Shown piece after piece: positions 46,086 through 58,208 of a stretch of DNA of 64,000 bases (positions are counted from its first letter, which is position 1; each line of letters starts with the position of its first letter). The position numbers and the translations under genes are program-made. This stretch comes from Panax quinquefolius (lineage: Eukaryota; Streptophyta; Magnoliopsida; Apiales; Araliaceae). The notes below the pieces were generated by a model. It had not been told where the DNA came from. It ran no database searches and was given only the letters and a program-made list of their open reading frames with translations. The stretch spans positions 36,384,464 to 36,448,463 of the forward strand of contig CM035162.1 of the NCBI GenBank assembly GCA_020205615.1. The letters are read 5' to 3'.

Positions 46086-48062
46086 CTGCAAGAAAATCAT
46101 TAAGAGCAAACTCAAAATGAAAGCATCACCACATCAATTCATCCAGTAAAAAGATAAGAGCATAAACAGTTCATGACAGCATGTATATATTACAAATTTA
46201 TAATTTGTGAATATCAACAAACATCGCCTGTGGGAGCTTTCTGATAGTAAGGAAGCCCTAATCTATCTATTGGATTGCCTATTGTGGTATGTTGCACAAG
46301 GATTGTATCAAGTAAAACAACAATAGAACTATGATCTCTTAAAATAGTCAAAACATGTAAAAAACCATCCTTTAAATTAATATTTTTTGAAAAGGATTTC
46401 AAATTTCAAATCATACAAGACATAACACAAGGGATTCTGGCTTATCAAACTAAAACCAAAAAAATCAAGACATGTAATAAAGGTACACATGGACAGTAGT
46501 GGATGCAAAACTTGTATGTATAATCAGAATTACACACACAAAAAAACAATTGCAACTCGCAGAGGATGAATACCAATTCACAGATCATGCAATCAAATGA
46601 TCAATTAATGAATTTATAAGATTAAGCAGGGCATTAAGTATTTCTATGTTGGCATATCCATATGACACAAATGCTTCATAAGTTCAAAGACCTGAAGCAA
46701 CTGCTACAGGTCTTCACAGAAAAACTAGAAGTAAAGAAGGTATTTAATAGCTATGATCATGATTCATGTAGACACTTTATCAAAAATAAAATAAATGAAC
46801 CAATGGACGATTGACTATGCAAGAAAGGTTCAGCAGCACGTGCATTAAATTAGATTGCAACGATGGCATCATCGGACTCTCAGAGATACGTGTGAAGATT
46901 AATAATTGGCAACTAATAACAACAAAAACCTTTTTACTTATTTTCGCAAAAACAAGCATAGTAAAATTGGCAATGGTATCACTAGGTAATGCAAACAAGA
47001 ACAAGGCCAATAAAAGCTTCTAACTTAAAATTATAATTTATTTTTCACATTTAGTTGATCAATTTACTACTGCAAACATGTCTCAATCTTTTCATTTCTT
47101 TTTCTGACAGTTGACTAATTTTTCACCTTGGATGTTGTCGGACTCCAGCAAACACATTTGAATGCATTTATTACTGCAAACATGTCCAACTCTTATCTTT
47201 TCTTTACTTTTCTTTTTTGTGAAAGGGTATAAAAATGTTGACAATACCAATAGTAACACAGCTTAAACCACACCGTTCCCAATATAATCACAGGGTAAAA
47301 GTAAAAGAAAATAGTTCAACGTCAACCAGCTGAGAAAATAAGATGAATAATAAAAAATGGATAGCAAAAATAAGAATGTAAAATAAAAAAAATTTAAAAA
47401 AATAAAAAATGAAAAACCATCGAAAGGCTTGAAATCCGATAAATAAACCATCTAAAAATAATTTTGGAAGGAAAAATAGTTCCAAGAAAGAAAAATTCAG
47501 TAAATGAAAAATCCCCAAATTTGATTTGAAGACCAGCCCCTAGGATCTCAAATTAATTCCGAATTATGACAAATTTCCATCAAAATAAAAAGAATGGCAA
47601 TTAACGAAGAAACTTACCGAACCCCCCGATGAATTAAACGGACTCAACGATACGAACACTTCAAAACCCTAAAATTTACGAGGATCGTGATAACTAATGT
47701 TTGTATAAATCAAAAATGGGGAATCGAGTCTTCAATTGAATACTAATACAGACGGATTGATGGATCGAAGGTTTAGATGACTACTGTAAATCGAGAAATT
47801 AAACCCTAACCCTAGTATTATGTAGAATTGACCAGGATAAGCAAAAGAGAGATCCATCGATCGAGAATAAATAGAAGAAGAAGGATATGAACCTGGAATG
47901 AAGATTAAGAAGATAAATTGGAACAGATCGAAGTTCGATCAAAGAGAGAATTGAAGGTATGAGATGGAATGCGAAAAGGTAAGGTTTGGTTCGTGTTTTT
48001 GTAAACGAGTGGGCGACCCGAAACCCTCTGTGATTTTGTGGGACAATTGCTTCAATTTCCAA
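46086..48062 (-). other. 5' UTR intron and leader of the ELM2/SANT gene
   Basis: The acceptor at 46086-46088 lies six bases before the ATG. A donor CGAACGG-type site, TTCG|GTAAGTTTC, at 47618/47617 is the best candidate, giving a ~1.5 kb leader intron. 47618-48062 is likely leader and promoter. No other gene is seen; the - strand frame at 47799-48062 is hydrophobic and unrecognised. Confidence 0.5.
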
Positions 48063-50278
48063 TGTTAATTATAAAAGAAAAAAAAAGGTCCAGATGAATA
48101 AAAAATTTGTTGGTAACTCATTGCTGATAACAGAAAAAGCATATTCTATTACTAATAGTATCTAATTATTAATTATTCCCTCTCTTCTTTTTTATCAAAT
48201 AGAGATTTTATAATTTTTTTTATCTGTCATCAATAAATTTAAAAAAATATTAAATACTTAGTTTTCAAATTATTTCTGCTGATTAAAGATTAATTTATTT
48301 TTCTTTCATCTTTACTTAGTTGACTTGGATTATGCTATTTTAATAGAGTAAAAGTCTCGTATTTATGTTTCTTAGGTATAATAACAATAAAATCTTTTTT
48401 TAAATAGGGATTTGGGAGAAATGCCCACACGTGGCAAAATTTGGGAGGTTGAAATTTTCACTTACATATTTTCTTAAAAAATATTAAATATTTTTTAATT
48501 TAAAAAATAACATTTAAATAATCAGTTGCAAAGATTATGATGCAAACTCTATACTAAAAATTAGTTTCGCATCGGTTGCAAATGTAACTTAGTGTGAGTT
48601 GATATAGGTCTTATTATTATCATTTAGGTAGTTAGTTTTTCAAGATGGGACAAAGTGATTAAGATTTGTATCATTAGTGCTTTCATTGAGAACTCATAAT
48701 GTTGCAAGGTGTCATACTAGACTGTAAAAAATAGTTTCAAACAGGGAAATCCATACTTACAAGTTAGGATCCGTAAACAGGGAGGCCAGATTAAAATATC
48801 ATGTCCATCTAGACCGTAAGGAATAGTTTTTTTCCTTGTGTAGTTAGCTTTTCAATATGAGACAAATAAGGCCGTAAAATGAACCAAACAATTCGATTCG
48901 GGCTTGATTCGTACTCACTCAACTAAAATTTCGACTCGATTTCAACTCAAAATATAAGCGATTTAAATATAAGCAAATTTAAAAATTCGATAAATTAATT
49001 TGAACAACTTAATACTCGCTATAAAAATCTGACTATAAAAAATGTAATACACCAAAAAAATTTAACTCTTGTCTAACAGGGAGAGAGTATTACAAAGTTT
49101 AGCACCCTCTCAATTGAACTCATGTTTTAGGAAATCTCATTTGAAAGAATGCCAAAGGATTATAAATTTGCTATGCGTATGTTTGTTTATTTACTTTATG
49201 TTGCCAGATTTATAAGTTATTATACTTCTTATGTTTTACAAAAAAAATAGTGGTTAATTTGCGAAACTTTACGAGTTTAAAATTTGATGGGATTTATGCA
49301 AATATACAAAATGAAAATTTTCTACATATTCTCTATGTAATTTACAATAATTATGATTGTATTAATTAGAATTGAATAAATTCGTATCAAACTTTTAACT
49401 TTAAATTTCTACAAATTCATTTTAAAAAGTCGAAATCAAACTATTTTTGTATAAGGGAGAGGAGAATACATCCATGGCTAAACAAAATTTTCCAAAGCTG
49501 ATTCTTTCAAGGTTTATAGTTTATACTTTTATATCATAATCAGTGATTATTAGTCTACAAATTTATAAAGCGTTTGGAAATATTTGGAGCTTATTCGCCT
49601 ATAAACGACTTATTTTGAATATAATTTAACTTAACGTTTTTAAGATCTTGTTCGCCTATAAATGACTTATTTTGAATATAATTTAACTTAGTGTTTAGGA
49701 CTTAACTCTCTGCATCATTTCTCATTCAATTTTTAAATAGATTAGTAGAATGAATATGTTATCCTATCACAACACATACTAAAACAACAATCAAACATAT
49801 TCCTACCATTCAAACATAAGTGAACTTCGACACAAACCAATAAAATGGATATGTCATCCTATCGCTCCATATAACAGTGTTAGATGAGGCATTCAGCTTT
49901 GCTTTCTTTCCTTTACTTGTATTTCAAGTAAATTTAGTGATATTGTTCTCACTCTCTCATAACAAAGTAAAGAGATCTCCACCCAACACATAAAATAACC
50001 ATGGATGTGCAAGTGAGTGATAGATCCCAATCAAAATATAGTTGTTGAGCTTTGTCTAGTACTGATTTGTTATGATGAAAGAACAAATTTGAGTTTTCGT
50101 CCGCCTACAGAAAGATTAGATTCCTAATGCGACATGGAATTCATAGCATGAAACAAAGTGTACGGGAAAAAAGAAACAAAAATGAGGAAAAAACAATGTG
50201 GGGAATGTAAACTTGTAACTTCATCTATAAATCTCAAGGTTAGACCACCAAGAGCCACACTGGAATATGTTTCAATAT
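48063..50278. other. Intergenic region between the ELM2/SANT and UGD genes
   Basis: AT-rich, with no gene recognised. A ~38-base direct repeat (CGCCTATAAACGACTTATTTTGAATATAATTTAACTTA) lies at 49600-49637 and 49650-49689, the mark of a local duplication or decayed MITE. The last ~200 bases before 50279 are probably the UGD 3' UTR. Confidence 0.5.
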
Positions 50279-51721
50279 TTACACCACAGCAGGCATGTCC
50301 TTTAACCATGGATCCAAAGGCTTACCTATGGAGTAAACAATAAACCCAATTTGACGTAGCTTGTCCACATCCACAATATTCCTACCATCAAACACATAGG
50401 CTGGTTTCGGCATATTATCAAAGATCTTTTGGAAATCAAGCGACTTGAACTCATCCCACTCCGTCAGAATACAAATCCCATGGGCATCTTTAGTTGCTTC
50501 ATAAGCATCAGAAACTACACGAACTTGCTTGAGATCAGTGGGAAACATAGGTACAGAATGGATTGGATGGTCCCAATCAAATTTTGGCATCGACAAATCC
50601 TTCTGAATCTGCTGTTCAGGAACCTGAGGATCATATATATTCAGCTGGGCTTTATCCCCCAGCAAACCTCTACACACATCAATGGCAGGGGTCTCCCTCG
50701 TATCGCCAGTATCCTTTTTAAAAGAGAATCCAAGAATAGCAATCCTTTTTCCAGAGACTGTGTTAAACATTGAGGAAACTATTCTGTTCACAAATCGGGT
50801 CTTTTGGTAATCATTCACCTTAATGACCTGTTTCCAGTAATTTGCGACCTCAGGAAGACCATTGCACTCACAAATATACACCAAGTTCAAGATGTCCTTC
50901 TGAAAGCAAGATCCGCCAAAACCAACACTAGCATTGAGAAACTTGGGCCCAATTCTTGAGTCCTTACCTACAGCATGTGACACTTGTGAGATATCAGCAC
51001 CTGTAGCCTCACACAGTGCTGACATGGCATTAACTGAAGAAATTCTCTGTGCCAGAAAAGCATTAGCTGCAAGTTTGGATAGCTCTGCAGACCATAGGTT
51101 AGTACAGATAATCCTATCCTCGGAAACCCATTGAGCATAAATATCTTTCAATGCTTTAATTGCTTTCGTGCCCCCTGGGGTCTCCCTACCTCCAATAAGA
51201 ACGCGGTCAGGCTGAAAAAGGTCATTTATTGCAGTTCCTTCAGCAAGGAACTCAGGGTTGGATAGAATTTGAAACTCAATTCCCTTGCTATTATGGGTCA
51301 GGATTTTCTCGATAGCCTCAGCAGTTTTCACAGGGACTGTAGATTTCTCCACAACAATTTTTGAAGATTTTGATACATCAGCAATCATTCGGGCAGCACT
51401 CTCCCAGTAGGTCAGATCAGCAGCTTTTCCTGCTCCAAGTCCTTGGGTTTTGGTAGGAGTATTAACAGAAACAAAGACGATGTCTGCCTCTGCAACATGT
51501 TTTTCAACTTCTGTACTAAAGAAGAGGTTCTTCCCTTTGCACTGCTTCACCACATCATCAAGGCCAGGCTCATAGATAGGGAGCTGATCACTGTTCCAAG
51601 CTGTAATCCGTGGAATAGAAATATCAACAACAGTCACCACAACCGATGGGCACTTGTATGCAATCACAGCCATAGTGGGTCCCCCAACATAGCCACCTCC
51701 AATACAGCAAATCTTCACCAT
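50279..51721 (-). CDS. UGD: UDP-glucose 6-dehydrogenase
   Basis: One uninterrupted frame of 480 residues, the usual plant length. It oxidises UDP-glucose to UDP-glucuronate with two NAD+ in the cytosol, feeding pectin and hemicellulose sugar synthesis. Visible motifs are the Rossmann GGGYVGG (8-14), IYEPGLD (49-55), VSVNTPTKT (84-92), [12 protein letters not shown] (124-135), [12 protein letters not shown] (154-165), the SKLAANAF stretch with K216 and N220, [10 protein letters not shown] with catalytic C272 (267-276), and [17 protein letters not shown] in the C-terminal domain. The end [13 protein letters not shown] is typical of plant enzymes. An intron in the 5' leader is likely: TTGTTTCAG|GC at 51749-51748, 27 bases before the ATG. 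Such leader introns with intronless coding regions are common in plant UGD genes. The likely leader exon lies near 52500-52700, against the assembly gap. Confidence 0.97.
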   Translation of the reverse strand: MVKICCIGGGYVGGPTMAVIAYKCPSVVVTVVDISIPRITAWNSDQLPIYEPGLDDVVKQCKGKNLFFSTEVEKHVAEADIVFVSVNTPTKTQGLGAGKAADLTYWESAARMIADVSKSSKIVVEKSTVPVKTAEAIEKILTHNSKGIEFQILSNPEFLAEGTAINDLFQPDRVLIGGRETPGGTKAIKALKDIYAQWVSEDRIICTNLWSAELSKLAANAFLAQRISSVNAMSALCEATGADISQVSHAVGKDSRIGPKFLNASVGFGGSCFQKDILNLVYICECNGLPEVANYWKQVIKVNDYQKTRFVNRIVSSMFNTVSGKRIAILGFSFKKDTGDTRETPAIDVCRGLLGDKAQLNIYDPQVPEQQIQKDLSMPKFDWDHPIHSVPMFPTDLKQVRVVSDAYEATKDAHGICILTEWDEFKSLDFQKIFDNMPKPAYVFDGRNIVDVDKLRQIGFIVYSIGKPLDPWLKDMPAVV

Positions 51722-52705
51722 CTTTCTTTAGTTATTATGTTCAATAGCCTGAAACAAGTATGGAGAAAACAATTTAAAATTAATCTAATATGCATATGTA
51801 CCAACCATAAAGAAAATGTACAAACTACTATTACAAAATTAAAGATTGTTGTGTATGCCATTACCCATTTTAAAAATGTAGTACTATATTTGAGAAGAAT
51901 AAAATAGTAAAGCTGCTAAACTCCAAAGCCTTTCGAACATACTTTAAGAATAACTTAATAAACTTTGATGCTTTTGTTCTTATTAATGTTTTTGTATGCC
52001 CCACAAGTTTCTAGGAATGCAAACAACAGCTAGATATATCCAAAAATGATAGGAAACAGAAAATGAAAACATTATTCTACTGATATGAAATATGATCAGA
52101 AGCATGAATACCTATAATGCAGAAATATGGAAACTTTATCAAAAAGGATAGAAATCTCAATTCATGGATTCCCAAACTAAGGCAAATCACTACAAAAACG
52201 GTTACTTTTCATGACCCCAATAAATATTATAATAATAAGATTACACTCTTAAATCATTTGTTGAAATCGAACCAAACAAATTTTGTTGTTAGCCCAGAAA
52301 TGAAATTTAAAAAATTGGAAATAAACAGCAATCAGAACTTCGACTAGATAGCAAAGGCCCATAAGATCTGCTTATGGTATAGAATTCGCCCCAAAAAACA
52401 AAAGAAGAACAAACTGCAGACAAGTAACAACCTATATCCATAAATCAAAGTTACTTTTAGTAATAACGGACAAGTACAATTAATTAAACCAGATGGGATT
52501 AACGTCGGGTGATCGTCAAATAATGCTTCTCAAGGAACCGCTGAAAATGGAGGAGAGATCTGGATCTAATGCAAGTAGAGGGGATGGAGCTTCGGAGAGA
52601 GAACGCAGTCCACAAATTTCATATACATATACTCCAATGGAGAGAAGAGGAAAGGAGAGGACGCGCAATTTAAGAGGAAGGGGCTCAAATATCAAGAGAA
52701 TAGAA
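51722..52705 (-). other. UGD 5' leader, leader intron and start of promoter
   Basis: Inferred leader intron from about 52500 to 51749. A purine-rich (on +) segment at 52550-52690 may be the first exon. The gene's promoter is cut by the gap at 52706. Confidence 0.45.
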
Positions 52706-52805
52706 NNNNNNNNNNNNNNNNNNNNNNNNNNNNNNNNNNNNNNNNNNNNNNNNNNNNNNNNNNNNNNNNNNNNNNNNNNNNNNNNNNNNNNNNNNNNNNN
52801 NNNNN
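52706..52805. other. Assembly gap (100 N)
   Basis: Exactly 100 N bases, a conventional placeholder for a gap of unknown size. It lies between the UGD 5' region and the gypsy array. Confidence 0.99.
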
Positions 52806-55632
52806 ATTTTTAAAATTCATTTACTATTTTTTTAAAATCAATTTCACTTAATTCCTTAAGAAATTAGCTTACCTCAAGTTTAACTCAAAAATTCCCAAAT
52901 CTTGGCAGGACCTTACACATGTTAGCGTGAGCTTCAGCTTTAAATTTCATGGTCATCGGAGTTATAGAACCTAGGTTATAGCATTTTTCGTATTCTAAAA
53001 CCTAAATATTGAAATAGTCATAATTTCTGCTCATTTTAAGTCGTAATGAGCTCATTTTTTTGGACAGAGGTACTTTATACCATATACTTTCATGTCCCAA
53101 AAGGCCAGAATTTTTCTCATAATTTATGGCCGAAACAGCCTCTCTAAAATCATGGCGAAGTTTTTTCGGCTTTTGCCTTTTTGCACTCCTTTGCTAAAAA
53201 TCAGTCCACACACAAAATCTACAACACCTTTTCCAGTAATTCCACTTGGATTAGTTAGGTAACTCATAGATCTAACTCCTAGACTTGACCACATTCAAAA
53301 ATTCAAAATATAACAGGAGATATGGTCAATTGAATTTCATGTTACGCTTTTCACTAAAAACTGATTTTCAACTCTTTTGCGATTTCTAAGAAACTTTCAT
53401 GTTTTTCACATACTAACCAACATAACTCATCATAAAACTTACTAATACTTCATATACCCATGATTTTTATTAGTTCTATACTTTTATTATGACTTTCATC
53501 ATAATCCACGTAAGCATCCTTTAGTTGAAGAAATATTTGAGGGTTTAAGAAATGAGTTTCAGACGGGGTCAATACAAAATTCGATTTCACGCTCTGGTAG
53601 GCTAGAAGTCTTCAAGAATACGCAAGAAATTTATTAATGATAGAAATATCATTCAAAAATCAAGTTATTCTCGTTCCAAGACTTTGGATAAGACGTAAAT
53701 ACATTAATACCAACTGCGTGATTCTATCCCTTAACCGGATAGCACCTCACAACGATATCTATCAACTTGCCATCTTCAATCGTGATGTCGCCTGAGAGAA
53801 AGTCCGCTGCTTCGCATTCCACACAAGGAAGTCAACAACGAAAGGATCGGACTCTTTACTTATGGCTTGATATAACAATTGATTAACTTTAGGATTTGGT
53901 TACTTTGAATTGTGATACTTGAGGTTGGTTAGAATACGAAAGCTAACAACCTTACAAAAGAATAATGAGTAGTTAATCAATCGCTTTCAAAATTACCTCA
54001 AAGGCAAGTATTTTTAAAGAGATAAGATAGACGAGGAGTAACGTGAAAGTGTTTATTTGAAACAACAAGATTAATAAACAAAGTGGAGGTAACGGAAGGT
54101 TTCTCCCAACGAAGTTTCAATAGATAAACCAAAGTCTAATTTCTCCGTGAGTCAAATTTAAACGTTAAACGCAAGCAAGAGAGATAAAATAATGGGTAGA
54201 ACGGTATCTTATAAGGTATAGACTTCAAGAGCTTACGATTAACTTACCGTGATAATTTTATTCAAAGTTCCTCGCCACGAAGAAAAAAACGCTTCTTAAA
54301 CTATGGCTCTCGTTTGTCTCTGGGACAACCTTTGGTGCCTCCATCCTAGTTGAATTCGCCTTTTGAACGGCATAAAAATCGAGCTAAGTGGCCTTCTTCC
54401 ACAATTATAACATGCTTTGATGGCATGGCGCGATCGGTGATCGACAATGTCCCTCTCTCCGCATTTGAAGCGTATGATAGGTGGTCCTTCCTCCTTTCCT
54501 TAACAAAAATAAAAGTCTTGACGTCTTTCCATCATTGTTGAATCTCCTTTCTTGAAATGTCCATTCTTATTATTTTGGCCTCATTACCACCAAGTGGTTA
54601 CCATATCCCGCCCGTTGATTCCCTCCACGCTTGTTGTCACCGCCGATGACTACTACCGGTATTATAATTTTGGCTACCGCTCTCTTTAGTTCGTTGACTG
54701 ACGTTATCGCGCTTCCACTAATCGGGAGCCCTATTTACAACATCTCAATAAAAACACGGTTTATGAGAAATAAGATGTTGACGTATCTCCGCTTCAAACC
54801 TCTTAAAAACATTCGTTCCATTCTCTTCATTATCCACCAAGTGGGGGGACGAATCGTGATAACTCGCGCAAATTTTGCCTCGTATCATGCGACACACGGT
54901 CATATTGTTTTGTTCCAACTTGATAAACTCCACCTCCTTCATGTGGCGAATACTTTCAGAAAGTATTTGTCGTTGAACACTCTCGAACTCTCCCAAGATA
55001 TCTTTGATGCAAGAGTCGTTGATGCGTTTATCGATTCCCACCAAGAATCTCGCTTCTCCAAGAATATAAAAGTGTAAAAGGAACCTTTTGCTCCTCTGAA
55101 TATCCCAAGACATCAAATATCTTGGTAATCACTGCTTAATCCATGCTTCCGCCAAGTGGTTTTTGCTCTCCCTTAAACTCCGGTGGTCCCAACTCCTTGA
55201 ATGTTAATGGTGACCGCCTTTGAGAGTTTTCCGTGTTTCCACCTACGTTTGAGCAGGAGTCGCTCACCGATGTCGCACGTAATTCTAAAAACCTTTTAAA
55301 CGCATCATCGTTAGTCAATTGATCGTTGTTATTTATAGGAGGAGGATTATCGCCATCCGTTGTACATCGTATCCTGATTATTGATCTGGAGGGAGAATCA
55401 GCCTCCTCGTGCTCATTCTTTATTCTCAACATTCTGGATGCCATTTTCAAATACTGCGCCATAAAATAAGTGGTTAATTAACATATCACATATTATCCCT
55501 ATACTCCGGACCGACCAATTAAATATACAAATAAATTTAGGTAGGTCATACTAGCGAAGGAATTCTGCCTCCTCCCTCCCAGTTCTTATCTCACATCTCA
55601 CTGGGATCATATCCCTAAGCTCGATACCTAAT
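52806..55632 (-). mobile_element. Gypsy element A, internal region with gag (cut by gap)
   Basis: On the - strand this follows the LTR at 55633-58208. Next to that LTR is a methionine-type primer-binding relic (GGTATCGAGCTTAGGG, the reverse complement of 55614-55629). A gag remnant follows (54370-55462), then AT-rich sequence to the gap that is similar to 59727-61200 of element B. No pol is visible before the gap. Confidence 0.8.
54370..55462 (-). pseudogene. gag: Gypsy gag remnant (element A)
   Basis: Two clean frames remain. The first (55462-55136, 108 codons) ends SPLTFKELGPPEFKGEQKPLGG, the PPxFxG...P entry of the Retrotrans_gag domain. The second (55116-54745, 123 codons) has FESVQRQILSESIRHMKEVEFIKLEQNNMTV and ASYHDSSPHLVDNEENGTNVFKRF, the central capsid signature of plant gypsy elements. 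A broken zinc knuckle (ACYNCG + EGHLARFLCR, with a one-base frameshift) is at 54415-54370. The three pieces are in order. It would package element RNA; it is decayed here. Confidence 0.85.
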
Positions 55633-56007
55633 TGTGACGCCCCAAAATTAGGTATACGTCCACCCATCTTGGGTCGCCACTTATATGGTACATAAATTCA
55701 AATACAACTTATTAATATAATCGCCGTGGTACAATACGATATAAACTGTGAGTTTGAATACAAATATTGGTCTACTAGATATTATACAAACTCAAAAGGA
55801 GTCCTTATTATAACTATTATTGTGACGCCTCAAAATTAGGTATACGCCACCCATCTTGGGTCGCCACTTACATGGTACATAAATTCAAATACAACTTACT
55901 AATATAACTGCGGTATAATACGACATAAAAACTGTGAGTTTGAATACAAATATTATCTACTAGATATTATACAAACTCAAAAGGAGTCCTCATTACAACT
56001 ATTATCA
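55633..56007 (-). repeat. Tandem duplication of the LTR terminus (2 x ~188 bp)
   Basis: TGTGACGCC-starting copies at 55633 and 55821 (as read on +) share the same 188-base order (ACCCATCTTGGGTCGCCACTTA ... CAAACTCAAAAGGAGTCC ... ACTATTAT) with a few differences. The solo LTR has only one copy. Confidence 0.85.
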
Positions 56008-58208
56008 CACTATTTCGCGCATTAGTGAGGACTACTAATGCTATCCTCTCGACCATTACTGCTCCCCGACTGTCTCAAATATGTTCTCATTTCAAGAGAA
56101 TAAAGGAAAGAAAAGGTGAGCTCAACTAGCTCAAAGAAGAAATATTATGACTAAGATAATGCGTAATAAATTATCATTAGCCTTCAACAAAGTTGTTAAA
56201 CCGATAAAATACAATACAACCGCTTTAATGCAATGAATAAATAATCCATTAAAAGAGTCAAGTAGAGAATAAAGTCTACTATCTTTTAGGTTTTAAAAGG
56301 TTTTCATCAATTTTTATCACGAGACTCATTTTAATAAATAAACCACTACATCTAATCATCCTCGCACTCACTGGCCAAGGATTTTCATCAAATTATCAAT
56401 GGTCATGACTATACCGAATCACCCCGGTCATAATCATACCAAAACTATCCATCATCGCATTACATAAAGCCATCGAGGACTTTTGTCACATCATTTATAT
56501 CAAGTCATGATTATAATTTAATGATCCTCGTCATAATCATACTAAGTTCATCTACGCACGTAAGCCAAAGATAACATAATATAACATGAGGATGATGACA
56601 ATGACATAATAATTCAATAAAACAAGTTCAAGAATTATTTAATCCATGAATTATTAACGCCCAAATTGTCAACATGATATCGCTGTCAGAAAGTAAAATT
56701 CAAGAATGATCAAGAATATTTCCATGAAAAGATATCGATGAAACGCAAATATCAAGGATATTCTACTAATTTCATGGAGTATAGAAGTCAAAGTTTTAAC
56801 CAACCGGGTATAATAAAGAATGGAATAACAAAAGAAATCACCATGCATGCAGATTGCAGATGTACAAAAGTTATTCCAAATGTAATAATAATAACGGAAC
56901 TGTGTCGTCGTGAAATTCACAATCGGCTGTGATGTTCCAATGTAATAATAAAGATGGAACTGCATCCTGTAAAACATACGATAGGATATTCCAAATGTAT
57001 CGATAAAGATTTTAACCAGTCCGGTAAAACACACGCATGTGATGTTCCAATGTAATAATAAAAACGGAACCAGTCCTGTAAAAACACATGCATGTGATGT
57101 TCCAATGTAATAATGTAAGAATGTCACCAAGTATAGGGTAAATCGCAGATACAAAAGTTATTCCAATGTAATAATAAGCAATGGAATAACATAAGGATTT
57201 CACCAAGTATAGGTACGCCCAGATACGTAAAGTTATGATAGGTATGCCATTTTTACAAAAGTTATTCCAATGTAATAATAATGAATGGAATAATGTAAGT
57301 TCTCTTCAAGAAGAAAGAATAACACCCTTCACCGTAAAAGAACCTAAATATAGAAGTAAAAGTAATACTCTTCTTCTTTCTATAATTTTTCTCTATAGCT
57401 TCTCTCTATAATTTCTCTCTAGAGTTTCAATGAATTCGTAAGAAAATAATGAAGGAACGAGCTTCATTTATAGGAAAATGGAATGCATAAGAATTAATCC
57501 ATGAACTATCCCGTATGATTTACTTTTATCTGACGACATCCATATTTAAAGAAAAATCTTTTAAAATAAAATATAATATATTCTATTTATATAAAAATAT
57601 TTTACTATGCAAACACTATGCAATACTATGCAAAACACTATGCAAAACACTACGCAACACTATGCATAATAAAATATAATATATTCTATTTATGTAATAA
57701 CTTTAATAAAGTATTCTATTTTATATAAAGATGTTTCGCTTTTATTACGTTAATAATACTTAATAAAACAAAACGCCATTATCGCTATAATAATTCATAT
57801 TATTAATCGACAATAATGGAATCAAACCGAGTGACTTCTCACATAAAGATCAATAATCAATACCGGTGCTACTACTATGCAACCACACGACATCGTATTT
57901 TTTTACTACCGAAGTAGTTCAACAAGAACTACTGTGAAACTTCCGCCGTTATTTCAATAAAATATTTTTGTCGCTTTCAATCCCGATAATAATTCTCATT
58001 GTTAGGTCCACCAATGATTGAGTCATGTATTTAATATTCCTCGCTAAACCTAATATTCCCACCAATTAAATATAATATAACCACTGCATACTTTGTAAAA
58101 TTTATAAATACTACCCACAACTATAATATTATCTCAAATTCACACCATAATATTAAAAAATTATTTCAACAAAATTTAAATCTTTATTGATAAAACTGGG
58201 GTCTCACA
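55633..58208 (-). mobile_element. Gypsy LTR shared by elements B and A
   Basis: On the - strand it begins TGTGAGACCCCAG at 58208 and ends ...GGGGCGTCACA at 55633, the same ends as the solo LTR at 2658-5038. It is preceded by a purine tract (AAGGAGGGAGAT, reverse complement of 58210-58221), as a 3' LTR, and followed by a primer-binding site, as a 5' LTR. It therefore serves both, so the two elements are fused through one LTR. Its terminal 188 bases are duplicated (55633-55820 and 55821-56007). Confidence 0.85.

Noticed and set aside
52493..52813. Frame running into the N gap
   Set aside because: It lies antisense to the likely UGD leader and its length is inflated by the N bases.
54631..55077. 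+ strand frame of 148 codons
   Set aside because: It overlaps antisense to the gypsy gag, which has clear capsid signatures on the - strand.
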